Of a stretch of DNA of 64,000 bases, positions 23,831 to 33,048 are shown piece after piece. The stretch lies in NCBI RefSeq assembly GCF_002934455.1, contig NZ_PTIR01000001.1:434001-498000 (forward strand), read 5' to 3'. The stretch is from Trinickia symbiotica (lineage in GTDB: Bacteria; Pseudomonadota; Gammaproteobacteria; Burkholderiales; Burkholderiaceae). Made by a program: the position numbers and the translations under genes. Positions within the stretch are counted from its first letter, which is position 1. Each line of letters begins with the position of its first letter. Below the pieces are notes generated by a model. It did no database searches. It was not told the origin of the DNA and saw nothing but the letters and a program-made list of their open reading frames with translations.

Positions 23831-25411
23831 GTGCAGTCGCTCACCCGGAAACGAAGCGTCGTGCTCGCGTTTCTTGCACTGCCGATAATAATTGCCGGCT
23901 GTGCGAGCACTCACGGCATCGCGCCGCAATCGCGCCTTCCCGATCCGACCTCGTTCGACGTCGGCAACGCCATACGCGAGGCCGACGCGAGCGCGCACTG
24001 GCCCGCGAGCGATTGGTGGCGGACATTCGGCGATCCGCAACTAAACACGCTCATCGAGACGGCGACCTCCGGCAGCCCCACACTCGCCGCGGCCTCGGCG
24101 CGCGTGCGCCAGGCCGCCGCGCTCGCCGGCGTTTCCGAGGCCGCCGAATCGCCGCAACTGGAAGGCAGCCTGTCGGTCACGCGCGAGCATTGGCCCGACA
24201 ACGTCTACTATGGCCCGGGCCCGCTCGCCAACGCCACTACCTGGAACAACGTGGGCGCGTTGCGCCTGACTTATCGCCTCGACTTCTGGGGGCAAGACAA
24301 GAACGACACCGAGCGCGCCCTGGACGTCGCCCATCAGCGCGCGGCCGATGCGCGCGCCGCCCTGCTCGAGCTCGAAGTCAACGTCGTGCGCGCCTACGTC
24401 GATTTCGCCGAGCAGTATGAGCTGCTCGACATCGCGACCGATGTGTTCGCGCGCCAGAAGCAACTGGCCGATCTCGCCCGGCGGCGTCTCGCCGGCGGAA
24501 TCGGCACGCAGCTGGATCTCTCGCAAGCCGAGGCGCCGCTGCCCGAGTACGAGCGCCAGATAGAAGCCCGGCGCGAAGCGATCGAGCTCGCCCGCAACCG
24601 GCTTGCCGCATTGCTCGGCAAAGGACCCGGGGCCGGTGCGGCACTCGCTCGCCCCTCGCTCTCGCTTTCCGCCCCGGCCTCGTTGCCGTCCACGGTACCG
24701 GCCGAGCTGATCGGCCACCGGCCCGACGTCGTCGCGGCACGTTGGGCCGTGGCGGCGCAGGCACGCGGGATCGATGTGGCGCACGCGGCTTTCTATCCGA
24801 ATATCGATCTCGTCGCTTCGCTCGGCGGCTACGCGGTGGCGGGGCCGCTGTTCCAACTCCTGCATGCCGCGAACGGCGGCTGGACAGGCGGTCCGGCGCT
24901 CTCGCTGCCGATCTTCGACGGCGGCGCGCTGCGCGGCCGGCTCGGCGCGGCGACGGCCGGCTACGACGAAGCCATCGCCCATTACGATCAGTCGGTCGTC
25001 CAAGCGCTAAAGGAAATCTCCGACGCGATCGTGACGCTGCGCTCGCTCGCCAAGCAGCAAAGCGACGCCGAACGCTCGGTGGATGCCGCGCAACGCAGCT
25101 ACCAGCTTTCGGAGTTCGGGTTCAAGCGTGGCCTCACCGACTACGTCAACGTCATCGTCGAAGAAACACGCTGGCTCGATGCGAAGCAACGTATCGCGCA
25201 AGTGCACGCCGATCGTCTCGCCGCCTATGCTTCTTTGATGAGCGCACTCGGCGGCGGCCTCACCGTTCCGGCCGACGGCCCCGACGACACCGGCCTCGAA
25301 CCGTCGCGCCGACTGTTCGGCGCGCATCGTTCCGCGGACGCGGCGACAAAGAACGCAACAGGCGGCGCCGCGCCGGCCGCGGCCGGGTCGGCCGCCGCCG
25401 GCGCGCACTGA
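23831..25411 (+). CDS. RND-type outer-membrane efflux lipoprotein (NodT family)
   Basis: A 526-residue TolC-like channel of the NodT/OprM class. GTG at 23831 is chosen because AAGGAG is 7 bases upstream and the signal peptide with lipobox IIAGC (Cys24) follows directly. Two OEP repeats show LAAASARVRQAAALAGVSEAAESPQLEGSLSVTRE-type periplasmic helices and the RPDVVAARWAVAAQARGIDVAHAAFYPNIDL segment. The Ala-rich C-terminal tail of about 60 residues is variable. It is the first gene of the efflux operon, and the FUSC pump gene begins 16 bases later. Confidence 0.93.
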   Translation: MQSLTRKRSVVLAFLALPIIIAGCASTHGIAPQSRLPDPTSFDVGNAIREADASAHWPASDWWRTFGDPQLNTLIETATSGSPTLAAASARVRQAAALAGVSEAAESPQLEGSLSVTREHWPDNVYYGPGPLANATTWNNVGALRLTYRLDFWGQDKNDTERALDVAHQRAADARAALLELEVNVVRAYVDFAEQYELLDIATDVFARQKQLADLARRRLAGGIGTQLDLSQAEAPLPEYERQIEARREAIELARNRLAALLGKGPGAGAALARPSLSLSAPASLPSTVPAELIGHRPDVVAARWAVAAQARGIDVAHAAFYPNIDLVASLGGYAVAGPLFQLLHAANGGWTGGPALSLPIFDGGALRGRLGAATAGYDEAIAHYDQSVVQALKEISDAIVTLRSLAKQQSDAERSVDAAQRSYQLSEFGFKRGLTDYVNVIVEETRWLDAKQRIAQVHADRLAAYASLMSALGGGLTVPADGPDDTGLEPSRRLFGAHRSADAATKNATGGAAPAAAGSAAAGAH

Positions 25412-25427
25412 ACGGAGGGCACGGACG

Positions 25428-27650
25428 ATGTCGGACACCGCAACGGCAAGTGCCACCTCCTCGAACGCCACCGGCGTGCGCGCGGCGTTCGTCGACTGGT
25501 GGCGTACCGATGGCCTCACCTGGATCTACCTGCTCAAAGCGCTCGCCGCCGCTTTTCTCGCGCTAGCGATCGCGATGCGGCTGGACCTGCCGCAGCCGCG
25601 CACGGCTATGACGACGGTCTTCATCGTTATGCAGCCGCAAAGCGGCGCCGTCCTCGCGAAGAGCTTCTACCGGATCGGCGGTACGCTCGTCGGTCTTGTC
25701 GCGACGCTCGTGCTCGTCGCGCTCTTCTCGCAGCATTCTGAGCTTTTCCTCGGCGCGCTCGCGATCTGGACCGGCATCTGCACGGCCGGCGCGGCGCGCA
25801 ATCGAAACTTCCGCTCGTACGGGTTCCTGCTGGCCGGCTATACGGCGGCGCTGATCGGCATTCCTGCCGCGCAGCAGCCCAACGGCGCGTTCATTTCGGC
25901 CATGACGCGCGTCTCGGAAGTCACGCTCGGCGTGCTCTGCGCCGGCTTCGTCAGCGCGCTCGTCATGCCGCAGCATGCGAGCGAGCAGATGCGCAGCGCC
26001 GTGCGCGCGCGATTCTCGCGGTTCGTCGACTACGTCGCGGCCGTGCTCGCGAGGCGCATCGAGCCCGCTCATGTCGAACGCACCAACGCTCAGTTTCTCG
26101 CGGAGTTTGTCGGCTTCGAGGCGATGCGCAGCATCGCCGTCTTCGAAGGACCCGAGACGCGCCTGCGCAGCAATCGTCTCGCCCGGCTCAACAGCGAGTT
26201 CATGACCGCGTCCACGCGGCTTCATGCGTTGCATCAGCTCATGAACCGCCTGCGCGCGCAGGAGGCGACCGAGACGACGGAAGCGCTCGAGCCGTATTTC
26301 GTGGAGCTGGGCACGCTCATGCAAACGCCGGGAGAACCGGTGCTTTCGGCGGCCGACGCCTCGCGCGCGGCGCAAACGCTGCAAACGTACAAGTCGGAAT
26401 TGCCGAGACGCGTGCGCCAAACGCGTACCGTGCTCATCGAAACGCGGCCCGATTGCGCGCTGCTCGACTTCGATACCGCGTCGGAACTGCTCTACCGGTT
26501 CGTCGACGACATGCATGCCTACACGCTCACCTATGCGTCGCTGGCCACCGCGACGCACGAGCGCGAGCGCTCGCCGGAACGCTACGAGCCGAAGACGAAC
26601 GCGGTCGCGACCGCGATCGCGGGCGTACGCGGTGCGCTGCTGATGGGGGCATTGAGCGCGTTCTGGATCGCGACGGCCTGGCCGAACGGCGGGACGCTCG
26701 TCTTCGTCGCCGCGGCGACGGCCGCGCTCGCATCGTCGTCGCCGACACCGACGCGGATGGCGACGCAGATGAGCATCGGCACGGTGCTGGCCGCCATCGT
26801 CGGCTTCGTCGTCGAGTTCGGCGTCTATCCGCACATCGACGGCTTGCCGATGCTCTGCGTCGCGCTGACGCCTCCGCTCGCACTCGGCGTCTTCCTGACG
26901 ACCCGGCCCAAGATCGCGGGTATCGGCGCCGGCTATTGCATCTTCTTCTGTACGCTGGCCGGTCCCGACAACGTCACGCGCTACGATCCGTCCGGCTATG
27001 CCGACAGCGCATTCGCGCTCGTGCTGTCGATGCTCGCTTGTGCGCTTGCATTCGCGCTGATCGTGCCGCCTTCGACGCCCTGGCTGCGCGCTCATTTCAT
27101 CGCCGATCTGCGACGCCAAGTGGTCCTCGCATGCCGCGCGCCGCTCGCGCGGGTCCGCGGACGGTTCGAAAGCCGCGCGCGCGATCTCGCGTTTCAGGCG
27201 CATGCGATCGAGCAGCAGACGAGCGACGCGCCACGCGAGGCGCTCGCCTGGCTCGTCGTCGTGCTCGAGTTCGGCCATGCCGTCATCGACTTGCGTGGCG
27301 AGCTCGAGGCGTTGCCGCCCGATCCGCGCTACGCGGCCTCGATGCCCTGGCGGCGCGGCATTTCGAGGGCACGCGGCGCGCTCGTGGCGCTCTTCGAGCG
27401 TCCGAGCGCGCGCAGCCTCGACGCCGCGCTCGCCGCGACCATCGACGCGATCGCCGCCGTGCAGCAGGCGCTGATCACGTTCGAGCCGCCGCGCGACGAG
27501 CGCCACCGGCTGCAGCGCATCCTCAGCTATCTGCATTTCGTGCGCACGGCGCTCATCGACCCGCATTCGCCGCTCGCCGCTTTCGCGCCGGCCGCCCGTG
27601 AAGACGTTCGCGCCGGCACATCCGAGACCGGAGCTTCCCATGCCTCGTGA
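25428..27650 (+). CDS. FUSC-family (AaeB/fusaric acid resistance) inner-membrane pump
   Basis: A 740-residue protein with two hydrophobic blocks of about six helices each (about 35-180 and 400-545) separated and followed by cytoplasmic regions, the FUSC layout. The start of the first block (LLKALAAAFLALAIAMRLDLPQPRTAMTTVFIVMQ) is typical. Such pumps export aromatic carboxylates or fusaric acid using the proton gradient, working with a membrane fusion protein and outer-membrane factor. ATG at 25428 has GGAGGG upstream. Its end overlaps the DUF1656 gene by 11 bases. Confidence 0.93.
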   Translation: MSDTATASATSSNATGVRAAFVDWWRTDGLTWIYLLKALAAAFLALAIAMRLDLPQPRTAMTTVFIVMQPQSGAVLAKSFYRIGGTLVGLVATLVLVALFSQHSELFLGALAIWTGICTAGAARNRNFRSYGFLLAGYTAALIGIPAAQQPNGAFISAMTRVSEVTLGVLCAGFVSALVMPQHASEQMRSAVRARFSRFVDYVAAVLARRIEPAHVERTNAQFLAEFVGFEAMRSIAVFEGPETRLRSNRLARLNSEFMTASTRLHALHQLMNRLRAQEATETTEALEPYFVELGTLMQTPGEPVLSAADASRAAQTLQTYKSELPRRVRQTRTVLIETRPDCALLDFDTASELLYRFVDDMHAYTLTYASLATATHERERSPERYEPKTNAVATAIAGVRGALLMGALSAFWIATAWPNGGTLVFVAAATAALASSSPTPTRMATQMSIGTVLAAIVGFVVEFGVYPHIDGLPMLCVALTPPLALGVFLTTRPKIAGIGAGYCIFFCTLAGPDNVTRYDPSGYADSAFALVLSMLACALAFALIVPPSTPWLRAHFIADLRRQVVLACRAPLARVRGRFESRARDLAFQAHAIEQQTSDAPREALAWLVVVLEFGHAVIDLRGELEALPPDPRYAASMPWRRGISRARGALVALFERPSARSLDAALAATIDAIAAVQQALITFEPPRDERHRLQRILSYLHFVRTALIDPHSPLAAFAPAAREDVRAGTSETGASHAS

Positions 27651-27840
27651 CATTGCCCTGCTCGGCGCCTACATCCCCGCCATGGTGCCGCTATCGATTG
27701 CCGGCGCGGCGCTCACCTGGGCCATCGACCGGCTGCTCGGCGCGCTGGGCCTTTATCGCGTGGTGTGGCACCCCGCGCTCTTTCGCGCGAGCCTGCTCGT
27801 CATCGTCTGCGGGGCGCTCGGGCTCGCCGTCTACCGTTGA
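27640..27840 (+). CDS. DUF1656 small membrane protein (AaeX-like)
   Basis: A 66-residue protein with two membrane helices. It begins MPRDIALLGAYIPAMVPLS, standard for DUF1656 partners of FUSC pumps. The ATG at 27640 overlaps the end of the pump gene. An in-frame ATG-like start at 27598 would add 14 non-conserved residues. The function within the pump is unknown, but gene order pump-DUF1656-fusion protein is conserved. Confidence 0.9.
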   Translation: MPRDIALLGAYIPAMVPLSIAGAALTWAIDRLLGALGLYRVVWHPALFRASLLVIVCGALGLAVYR

Positions 27841-27881
27841 CATCGACCTTCACCGATCGAGCCAATCATTCGAGCTGAACC

Positions 27882-28751
27882 ATGATACTGAGAAAACTCA
27901 TAGGCTTTCTTGCGACGGCGATCATATTCGTCGCCGCGCTCGCGATCGGGCGCGCGCTTTGGATCCACTACATGGACGAGCCGTGGACGCGCGACGGCCG
28001 AGTGCGTGCGCAGATCGTGACGATCGCGCCCGATGTCTCGGGCGCCGTCGTCGAGCTGCCCGTCGCCGACAATCAGCTCGTGACCAAGGGCCAGGTGTTG
28101 ATGCGCATCGACCCGTCACACTATCAAGTCGCCGTCGAGCAGGCCGAGGCCGCGGTCGCCGCGCGCAAGGCGGAATGGCAGATGCGCCGCGCCGATGCGC
28201 AAAGGCGCGCCGACATGGATAGTCTCGTCGTCTCGAAGGAAAGCCGCGAAAACGCGCTGCAGGCGTCGGCGAGCGCCGAGGCGCAATACCGGCAGGCGCT
28301 GGCCGCGCTCGATGCGGCCAAGCTCAATTTGTCGCGCACGACGGTCGTCTCGCCCGTCGACGGCTACGTGACGAACCTCTCGGTCTATCGCGGCGACTAT
28401 GCGACGGCAGGCACGCCGAAGCTCGCCATCGTCGACAGCCACTCGTTCTGGGTCTACGGCTACTTCGAGGAAACGCGGCTCGAGCGCGTCAAGATCGGCG
28501 ACAAGGCCGAAATGCGGCTGATGAGCGGCGGCGTCCTGAAAGGCCACGTCGAAAGCATTTCGCGCGGCATCTACGATCGCGACAATCCGCAAAGCCGCGA
28601 GCTCGTCGCCGACGTGAATCCGACCTTCAACTGGGTCCGGCTCGCTCAGCGCGTGCCCGTGCGCATCCATATCGACGAAGTGCCGGACGGGCTCGTGCTT
28701 GCGGCGGGGACGACCTGCACGGTGGTCCTTTCGCCGGTTCACCGCGACTAG
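27882..28751 (+). CDS. HlyD-family membrane fusion protein (AaeA-like)
   Basis: A 289-residue periplasmic adaptor with one N-terminal membrane helix (about 8-26). The lipoyl half-motif is [37 protein letters not shown] and a helical hairpin covers about 90-150. The second lipoyl half is [19 protein letters not shown]. It links the FUSC pump to the NodT channel. It is the last gene of the four-gene efflux operon. Its TAG shares three bases with the stop of the convergent chemotaxis receptor gene. Confidence 0.93.
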   Translation: MILRKLIGFLATAIIFVAALAIGRALWIHYMDEPWTRDGRVRAQIVTIAPDVSGAVVELPVADNQLVTKGQVLMRIDPSHYQVAVEQAEAAVAARKAEWQMRRADAQRRADMDSLVVSKESRENALQASASAEAQYRQALAALDAAKLNLSRTTVVSPVDGYVTNLSVYRGDYATAGTPKLAIVDSHSFWVYGYFEETRLERVKIGDKAEMRLMSGGVLKGHVESISRGIYDRDNPQSRELVADVNPTFNWVRLAQRVPVRIHIDEVPDGLVLAAGTTCTVVLSPVHRD

Positions 28752-30478
28752 AGGCTCGCGTACGTGCCCTGCCCACGCAGCTTGAACTGGCCGACGAGGC
28801 GCTTCAAGGCCTTGGCCTGATCGTCGAGCGAGCGCGCCGCGGCCGTCGCCTCTTCGACGAGCGCCGCGTTTTGCTGCGTGCCGGCATCCATTTGCGTGAC
28901 GGACCGATTGATCTCCTCGATGCCGGCGCTTTGTTCCGACGAGGCCGCCGAGATCTCGCCCATGATGTCGGTGACGCGCTTGACCGCCTTCACGACCTCG
29001 TCCATCGTCCGCCCCGCGTCCTCGGCGAGGCCCGAGCCGTTTTGCACGCGTTCGAGCGAAGTATTGATGAGTGTCTTGATCTCCTTCGCGGCGCCGGCGC
29101 TGCGCTGCGCGAGAGACCGGACCTCGCCCGCCACGACGGCGAAGCCGCGCCCCTGCTCTCCCGCGCGCGCGGCCTCGACCGCCGCGTTCAGCGCGAGGAT
29201 GTTGGTCTGGAACGCGATGCCGTCGATGACGCCGATGATGTCGCCGATGCTCTTCGCGCTGTCGTTGATGTCGGCCATCGTCGTGACGACGCGCGAAACG
29301 ACCTCGCCGCACGTCGACGCGATCTCGGACGCATTGTTCGCGAGCGAGCTTGCCTGCCTGGCATTGTCGGCGTTCTGGCGCACCGTCGAAGTCAGCTCTT
29401 CCATGCTCGATGCGGTCCGCTCGAGTGAAACGGCCTGCGCCTCGGTGCGCTGGGAGAGATCGAGGTTGCCCATCGAGATTTCGCCGGCGGCCGAAGCGAT
29501 CGCCTCGGCGCTTGCAGCGATTTCGCCGACCGTCGCGGCCAGGCCCGTCTGCATCTCGGCGAGCGCATAGAGCATGCTCGAGCGGTCTTTCTTGCCGAGC
29601 GCGATCGGATAGGCGAGGTCTCCCGCGGCGATGCGGCTCGCGATGTCCTTGGCATAGGCCGGCTCGCCGCCGAGCTGACGCGTGAGCCGTCGCACGACCC
29701 ATTCGCTGACGACGAACGCCACGACGATGAGCGCCGCCGTCATGACGGCCATCATCACGAACGACGACTTGAAGATGAACGCGGCGGCGGACATCGTCTG
29801 TTTCGCCTCGACGCCGCGCTGCGCAACGAGTTCGTCGACGAGCTTCTCGAGCTTGCCGGTCTCGACGAGCAGCGAAACATCCTGCGTTCCGACCTGCCAG
29901 TTCATCTGCGTGAGATCGAGCGGCTGCGCCTTCACGAGCGTCACGAAATCGCGCAGGTGCCCCGCCCAGGCGGCCACGGCATCGGCCAACTTCTTTTGTT
30001 GAGCGAGCGCGACGCTGTCCGACGCGTCCGTGTACTGCTTCAGCGTATCGAGCTCCCCGTTGATCGCGGCGAGGCCCTTGTCGATGTCGACGCCGAGCTC
30101 GTCGCGCTCCTTGGCGGTCGTCGCGGTGACGAGCGTCTTCTGCGCCCGGCTCGCGCGCAGCACGCCCGCGCGCACTTCCTCGGCGGCGCGGCTGGCGACA
30201 TGACCCTGATCGTAGATCGACTTCGACGAAGCATTGAGGCGGCTGATCTGCGCGAGCGCGAAGATGCCGATCGCGAGCGTGCCCACCAGCAGCACCGCAA
30301 AAGCGAGCCGCAACGATGCCTTTACCGACAGGCCGGCCTGCCGCGCCTTGACCGCCCCCTTTTGCGCACCGGCTTCCGGTTGACCGGATTGGCCCGATTG
30401 ACCCGATTGACCGCCGGCCGCCGCGCCGTTCGGAATGAAGCCGGCTGCCGAACGCCTGCCGAGCGAAACTGCCTTCAT
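28748..30478 (-). CDS. methyl-accepting chemotaxis protein
   Basis: A 576-residue chemoreceptor. Membrane helices at about 57-77 and 236-260 enclose a four-helix-bundle sensor. HAMP follows at about 261-315, then the signalling domain with the invariant hairpin tip ([22 protein letters not shown], about 415). No C-terminal NWETF-type CheR pentapeptide is present (it ends GTYASL). The first 55 residues form an unusual cytoplasmic extension with a Gly-Gln-Ser repeat. The ligand cannot be deduced. A sigma-28-like promoter is 70 bases upstream. Confidence 0.94.
   Translation of the reverse strand: MKAVSLGRRSAAGFIPNGAAAGGQSGQSGQSGQPEAGAQKGAVKARQAGLSVKASLRLAFAVLLVGTLAIGIFALAQISRLNASSKSIYDQGHVASRAAEEVRAGVLRASRAQKTLVTATTAKERDELGVDIDKGLAAINGELDTLKQYTDASDSVALAQQKKLADAVAAWAGHLRDFVTLVKAQPLDLTQMNWQVGTQDVSLLVETGKLEKLVDELVAQRGVEAKQTMSAAAFIFKSSFVMMAVMTAALIVVAFVVSEWVVRRLTRQLGGEPAYAKDIASRIAAGDLAYPIALGKKDRSSMLYALAEMQTGLAATVGEIAASAEAIASAAGEISMGNLDLSQRTEAQAVSLERTASSMEELTSTVRQNADNARQASSLANNASEIASTCGEVVSRVVTTMADINDSAKSIGDIIGVIDGIAFQTNILALNAAVEAARAGEQGRGFAVVAGEVRSLAQRSAGAAKEIKTLINTSLERVQNGSGLAEDAGRTMDEVVKAVKRVTDIMGEISAASSEQSAGIEEINRSVTQMDAGTQQNAALVEEATAAARSLDDQAKALKRLVGQFKLRGQGTYASL
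30379..30412. repeat. 9-bp tandem repeat in the chemoreceptor gene
   Basis: Three near-identical 9-base units (plus strand CCGATTGAC, one with GGC at its end) encode the Gly-Gln-Ser repeats at about residues 23-33 of the receptor. Short in-frame repeats like this can vary in number by slippage without breaking the frame. Confidence 0.6.
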
Positions 30479-30941
30479 ATGAACCCCCTTCTTATGACGC
30501 GCAGCCTCATGAGCCGCGCAGACGGCCTGGATCCGGCCTTATCCTCTATTAACGGCATGCGGCGCAGCCCGCTTTAGTGTCCGCGGCCCGGGTAAAACCC
30601 GGATGCGAATCGTTGGAAGCAGCGGGCATTCGCCGCGTGCGAGCACGGTTATAGCTAGACAAAAAACGATTGGCTCAAAATGGCGCGGGCCAAGGCGACG
30701 CTTTTGATTTCGTTTCCGGCCGGACAACGGCCCCGCGAATTCATCTGGTGAATGGCGTTGATGTCTCGATCTCGACAAAAATTGTCTGAGACGTCCGGAC
30801 GCGACACACTAAACTGATCGACATAGCCACCGTAGCTGGCGCGTCAGCGCTTGCTTCGGGTCATGGGCAGGGCCGATGGGGTGACCCGGACTGCCACGCC
30901 GCTGCGTCAAATTCATATTTCTCCTATCGGGAAAGCTCGCA
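30479..30941. other. divergent intergenic region between chemoreceptor and Fsr-like gene
   Basis: About 460 bases without a supported gene. It holds the sigma-28-like promoter (30549-30576) for the receptor. A GGACAAC-type AT-richer stretch at about 30650-30830 may hold the promoter of the MFS gene, but I could not single one out. Confidence 0.5.
30549..30576 (-). promoter_or_regulatory. candidate sigma-28 (FliA) promoter
   Basis: On the minus strand TAAA (-35 core) and GCCGTTAA (-10, one mismatch to GCCGATAA) are 16 bases apart, one more than the usual 15. They lie about 70 bases before the start of the chemotaxis receptor, a gene class normally under FliA. Confidence 0.4.
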
Positions 30942-32189
30942 ATGCAGAAAAACGCCCTTGCGGCGAATGCCGAGACCGCCATGCCGCCTCAGTCCGCGGC
31001 TGGCGCCTCGACCGTTCAGCGCACCGTTTATCCGGTGCTTGGCGCGATCAGCTTCTCGCATCTGCTGAACGACATGATTCAGTCGTTGATCCTCGCCATC
31101 TATCCGATGCTGAAGGCTAACTTCTCGCTTTCGTTCGCTCAGATCGGCCTCATCACGCTCACCTATCAAATCACCGCGTCGCTTCTGCAGCCGCTCGTCG
31201 GGTTCTATACCGACAAGCGGCCTCAGCCCTACTCGCTGCCTGTCGGCATGGGCTTCACGCTGTCGGGCCTCGTGCTGATGTCGGTTGCGCCCAATTTTCC
31301 GGTGTTGCTCCTGGCGGCCGCGCTCGTCGGCTGCGGCTCGTCGGTCTTCCATCCGGAATCGTCGCGCGTGGCCCGAATGGCTTCGGGCGGCCGCTATGGG
31401 CTCGCGCAGTCGCTGTTCCAGGTCGGGGGCAATGCGGGCACATCGCTCGGCCCTCTGCTTGCCGCGATGATCGTCATTCCGCACGGGCAACGCAGCATCG
31501 CCTGGTTCTCGGTCGCGGCGCTCGTCGCGATCGTCGTGCTCGCGAACATCGGCCGCTGGTACAGCCGCCATCCGGCCACGAAGAAGAAGAGCGGCGCCCG
31601 GGCCACGCATCCGACGCTCTCGAAGCAACGCGTTGCGTTTGCGATCGGCGTGCTCGTGCTGCTCGTATTCTCGAAGTACTTCTACCTCGCGAGCATCAAC
31701 AGCTACTTCACGTTCTATCTGATCGACAAGTTCCATCTGAGCGTGCAGGCCGCGCAGATCCATCTGTTCGTGTTCCTCGCGGCCGTCGCGGCGGGCACGA
31801 TCATCGGCGGGCCGGTCGGAGATCGAATCGGCCGCAAGTATGTGATCTGGGTGTCGATTCTCGGCGTGGCGCCGTTCACGTTGCTTTTGCCTTACGCGAA
31901 CCTCTTCTGGACGGGTGTGCTGACCGTCGTGATCGGTATCGTGCTCGCCTCGGCGTTCGCGGCCATCATCGTCTACGCGCAGGAGCTGATTCCCGGCAAC
32001 GTCGGGATGGTGGCGGGCCTCTTCTTCGGTTTCGCGTTCGGTCTCGGCGGCGTCGGTGCGGCGGTGCTCGGCGATCTCGCCGATGCGACGAGCATCTCGT
32101 ACGTCTACAAGGTCTGCTCGTTCTTGCCGCTGCTCGGGATACTGACGGTGTTCCTGCCGAACATCGAGAGCAAGCGCGCGAAGGCATAG
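30942..32189 (+). CDS. MFS transporter, Fsr (fosmidomycin resistance) type
   Basis: A 415-residue twelve-helix major facilitator. The N-terminal segment (LGAISFSHLLNDMIQSLILAIYPMLKANFSLSFAQIG) and GGPVGDRIGRKYVIW between helices 8 and 9 are characteristic of the Fsr family. It would export small drugs by proton antiport. The real substrate is unknown. ATG at 30942 has only a weak ribosome-binding site (GGGAAAG). A strong terminator follows at 32218-32244. Confidence 0.92.
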   Translation: MQKNALAANAETAMPPQSAAGASTVQRTVYPVLGAISFSHLLNDMIQSLILAIYPMLKANFSLSFAQIGLITLTYQITASLLQPLVGFYTDKRPQPYSLPVGMGFTLSGLVLMSVAPNFPVLLLAAALVGCGSSVFHPESSRVARMASGGRYGLAQSLFQVGGNAGTSLGPLLAAMIVIPHGQRSIAWFSVAALVAIVVLANIGRWYSRHPATKKKSGARATHPTLSKQRVAFAIGVLVLLVFSKYFYLASINSYFTFYLIDKFHLSVQAAQIHLFVFLAAVAAGTIIGGPVGDRIGRKYVIWVSILGVAPFTLLLPYANLFWTGVLTVVIGIVLASAFAAIIVYAQELIPGNVGMVAGLFFGFAFGLGGVGAAVLGDLADATSISYVYKVCSFLPLLGILTVFLPNIESKRAKA

Positions 32190-32217
32190 GCCTGCTGGTC
32201 AGGCCCCTATCCGTGCA

Positions 32218-32244
32218 AACGGGCGCCAGGCGGCGCCCGTTTTG
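32218..32244. terminator. terminator between Fsr-like gene and mtnN (bidirectional)
   Basis: AACGGGCGCC, short loop, GGCGCCCGTT followed by TTGT on the plus strand, and GTTTGCA on the minus strand. It sits between the two convergent stops and can serve both. Confidence 0.8.
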
Positions 32245-32246
32245 TC

Positions 32247-33041
32247 TTACGCCGCCGCGTACAGGTCGAGAAACCGCCGGAGAATGCCGGAAGAGTAAGT
32301 GCCGGCGATATCGGTCAGAAACGATGTGAACGACATGTGCGCATGATCGTCGGCCGTATCCGAAATCGTGCGCACGACCGCGCATGGCACATCGTGCTCG
32401 TAGCAGACCTGAGCGATGGCAGCGCCTTCCATTTCGACGGCGAGCGCATCGGGCAGCGCCAGCGCAAGCGCTCGAACCTCCGCCTCGCTCGAAACGAACC
32501 GATCGCCGCTCACGATCATTCCACGATGCACGCGCACGCCATCGAGGCGAAACCGCTCGGTCAGTGTTGTGCCTTCGTCGGTCACGAATCGCTCGCACGC
32601 TGCCGCGAGGCGGTCGGCCAGGGCGCCGTTCGCGTCGAAGCGCGCACGTCCGAGCAACGGCACTTCGTATTTCGGAAAGATCGGCGAAGCATCGAGGTCA
32701 TGCTGCAACAGCGAATCCGCTACCACGATGTCGCCGACGCGGACCTCGCGCCCGACGCCGCCCGCGACGCCCGTGAAGACCATCTTGCCGACGCCGAACG
32801 CATGGATCAGCGCGCCGGCGGTGGCCGCGGCCGCCACTTTGCCGACGCGCGCCAGCGTCACGACGCAGGGCACGCCGTGCACGGTGCCCGTATGGTAGTC
32901 ACGACGGCCGAGCGTGACCGTGCGCATCGTTCCTTCCGCACGCATCGCATCGACGAGATCGCCGAGCTCCTGCGGCAGCGCCGCCAAAATGCCCAAGGGG
33001 GGCGTCGCCTTAGCCTTAGCCTTACCGTCGTTTTCGCTCAC
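32247..33041 (-). CDS. mtnN: 5'-methylthioadenosine/S-adenosylhomocysteine nucleosidase
   Basis: A 264-residue nucleoside phosphorylase-fold enzyme that cleaves adenine from methylthioadenosine and S-adenosylhomocysteine. Conserved parts are GILAALPQELGDL at the N-terminus, VGKVAAAATAGALI, FTGVAGGVG, ALAVEMEGAAIAQVC and the catalytic Asp in VRTISDTAD. GTG at 33041 has GAGGA 5 bases upstream and lies only 7 bases after the uvrD stop, so the pair is coupled. It carries an Ala-Lys repeat at residues 8-12, encoded by three GCCTTA-type units. Confidence 0.9.
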   Translation of the reverse strand: MSENDGKAKAKATPPLGILAALPQELGDLVDAMRAEGTMRTVTLGRRDYHTGTVHGVPCVVTLARVGKVAAAATAGALIHAFGVGKMVFTGVAGGVGREVRVGDIVVADSLLQHDLDASPIFPKYEVPLLGRARFDANGALADRLAAACERFVTDEGTTLTERFRLDGVRVHRGMIVSGDRFVSSEAEVRALALALPDALAVEMEGAAIAQVCYEHDVPCAVVRTISDTADDHAHMSFTSFLTDIAGTYSSGILRRFLDLYAAA

Positions 33042-33048
33042 TCGATCC

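Noticed and set aside
25563-27653. Long minus-strand frame opposite the FUSC pump gene
   Set aside because: Arg/Asp/Glu-rich low-quality protein with no motif. The plus-strand gene has clear membrane helices and operon context.
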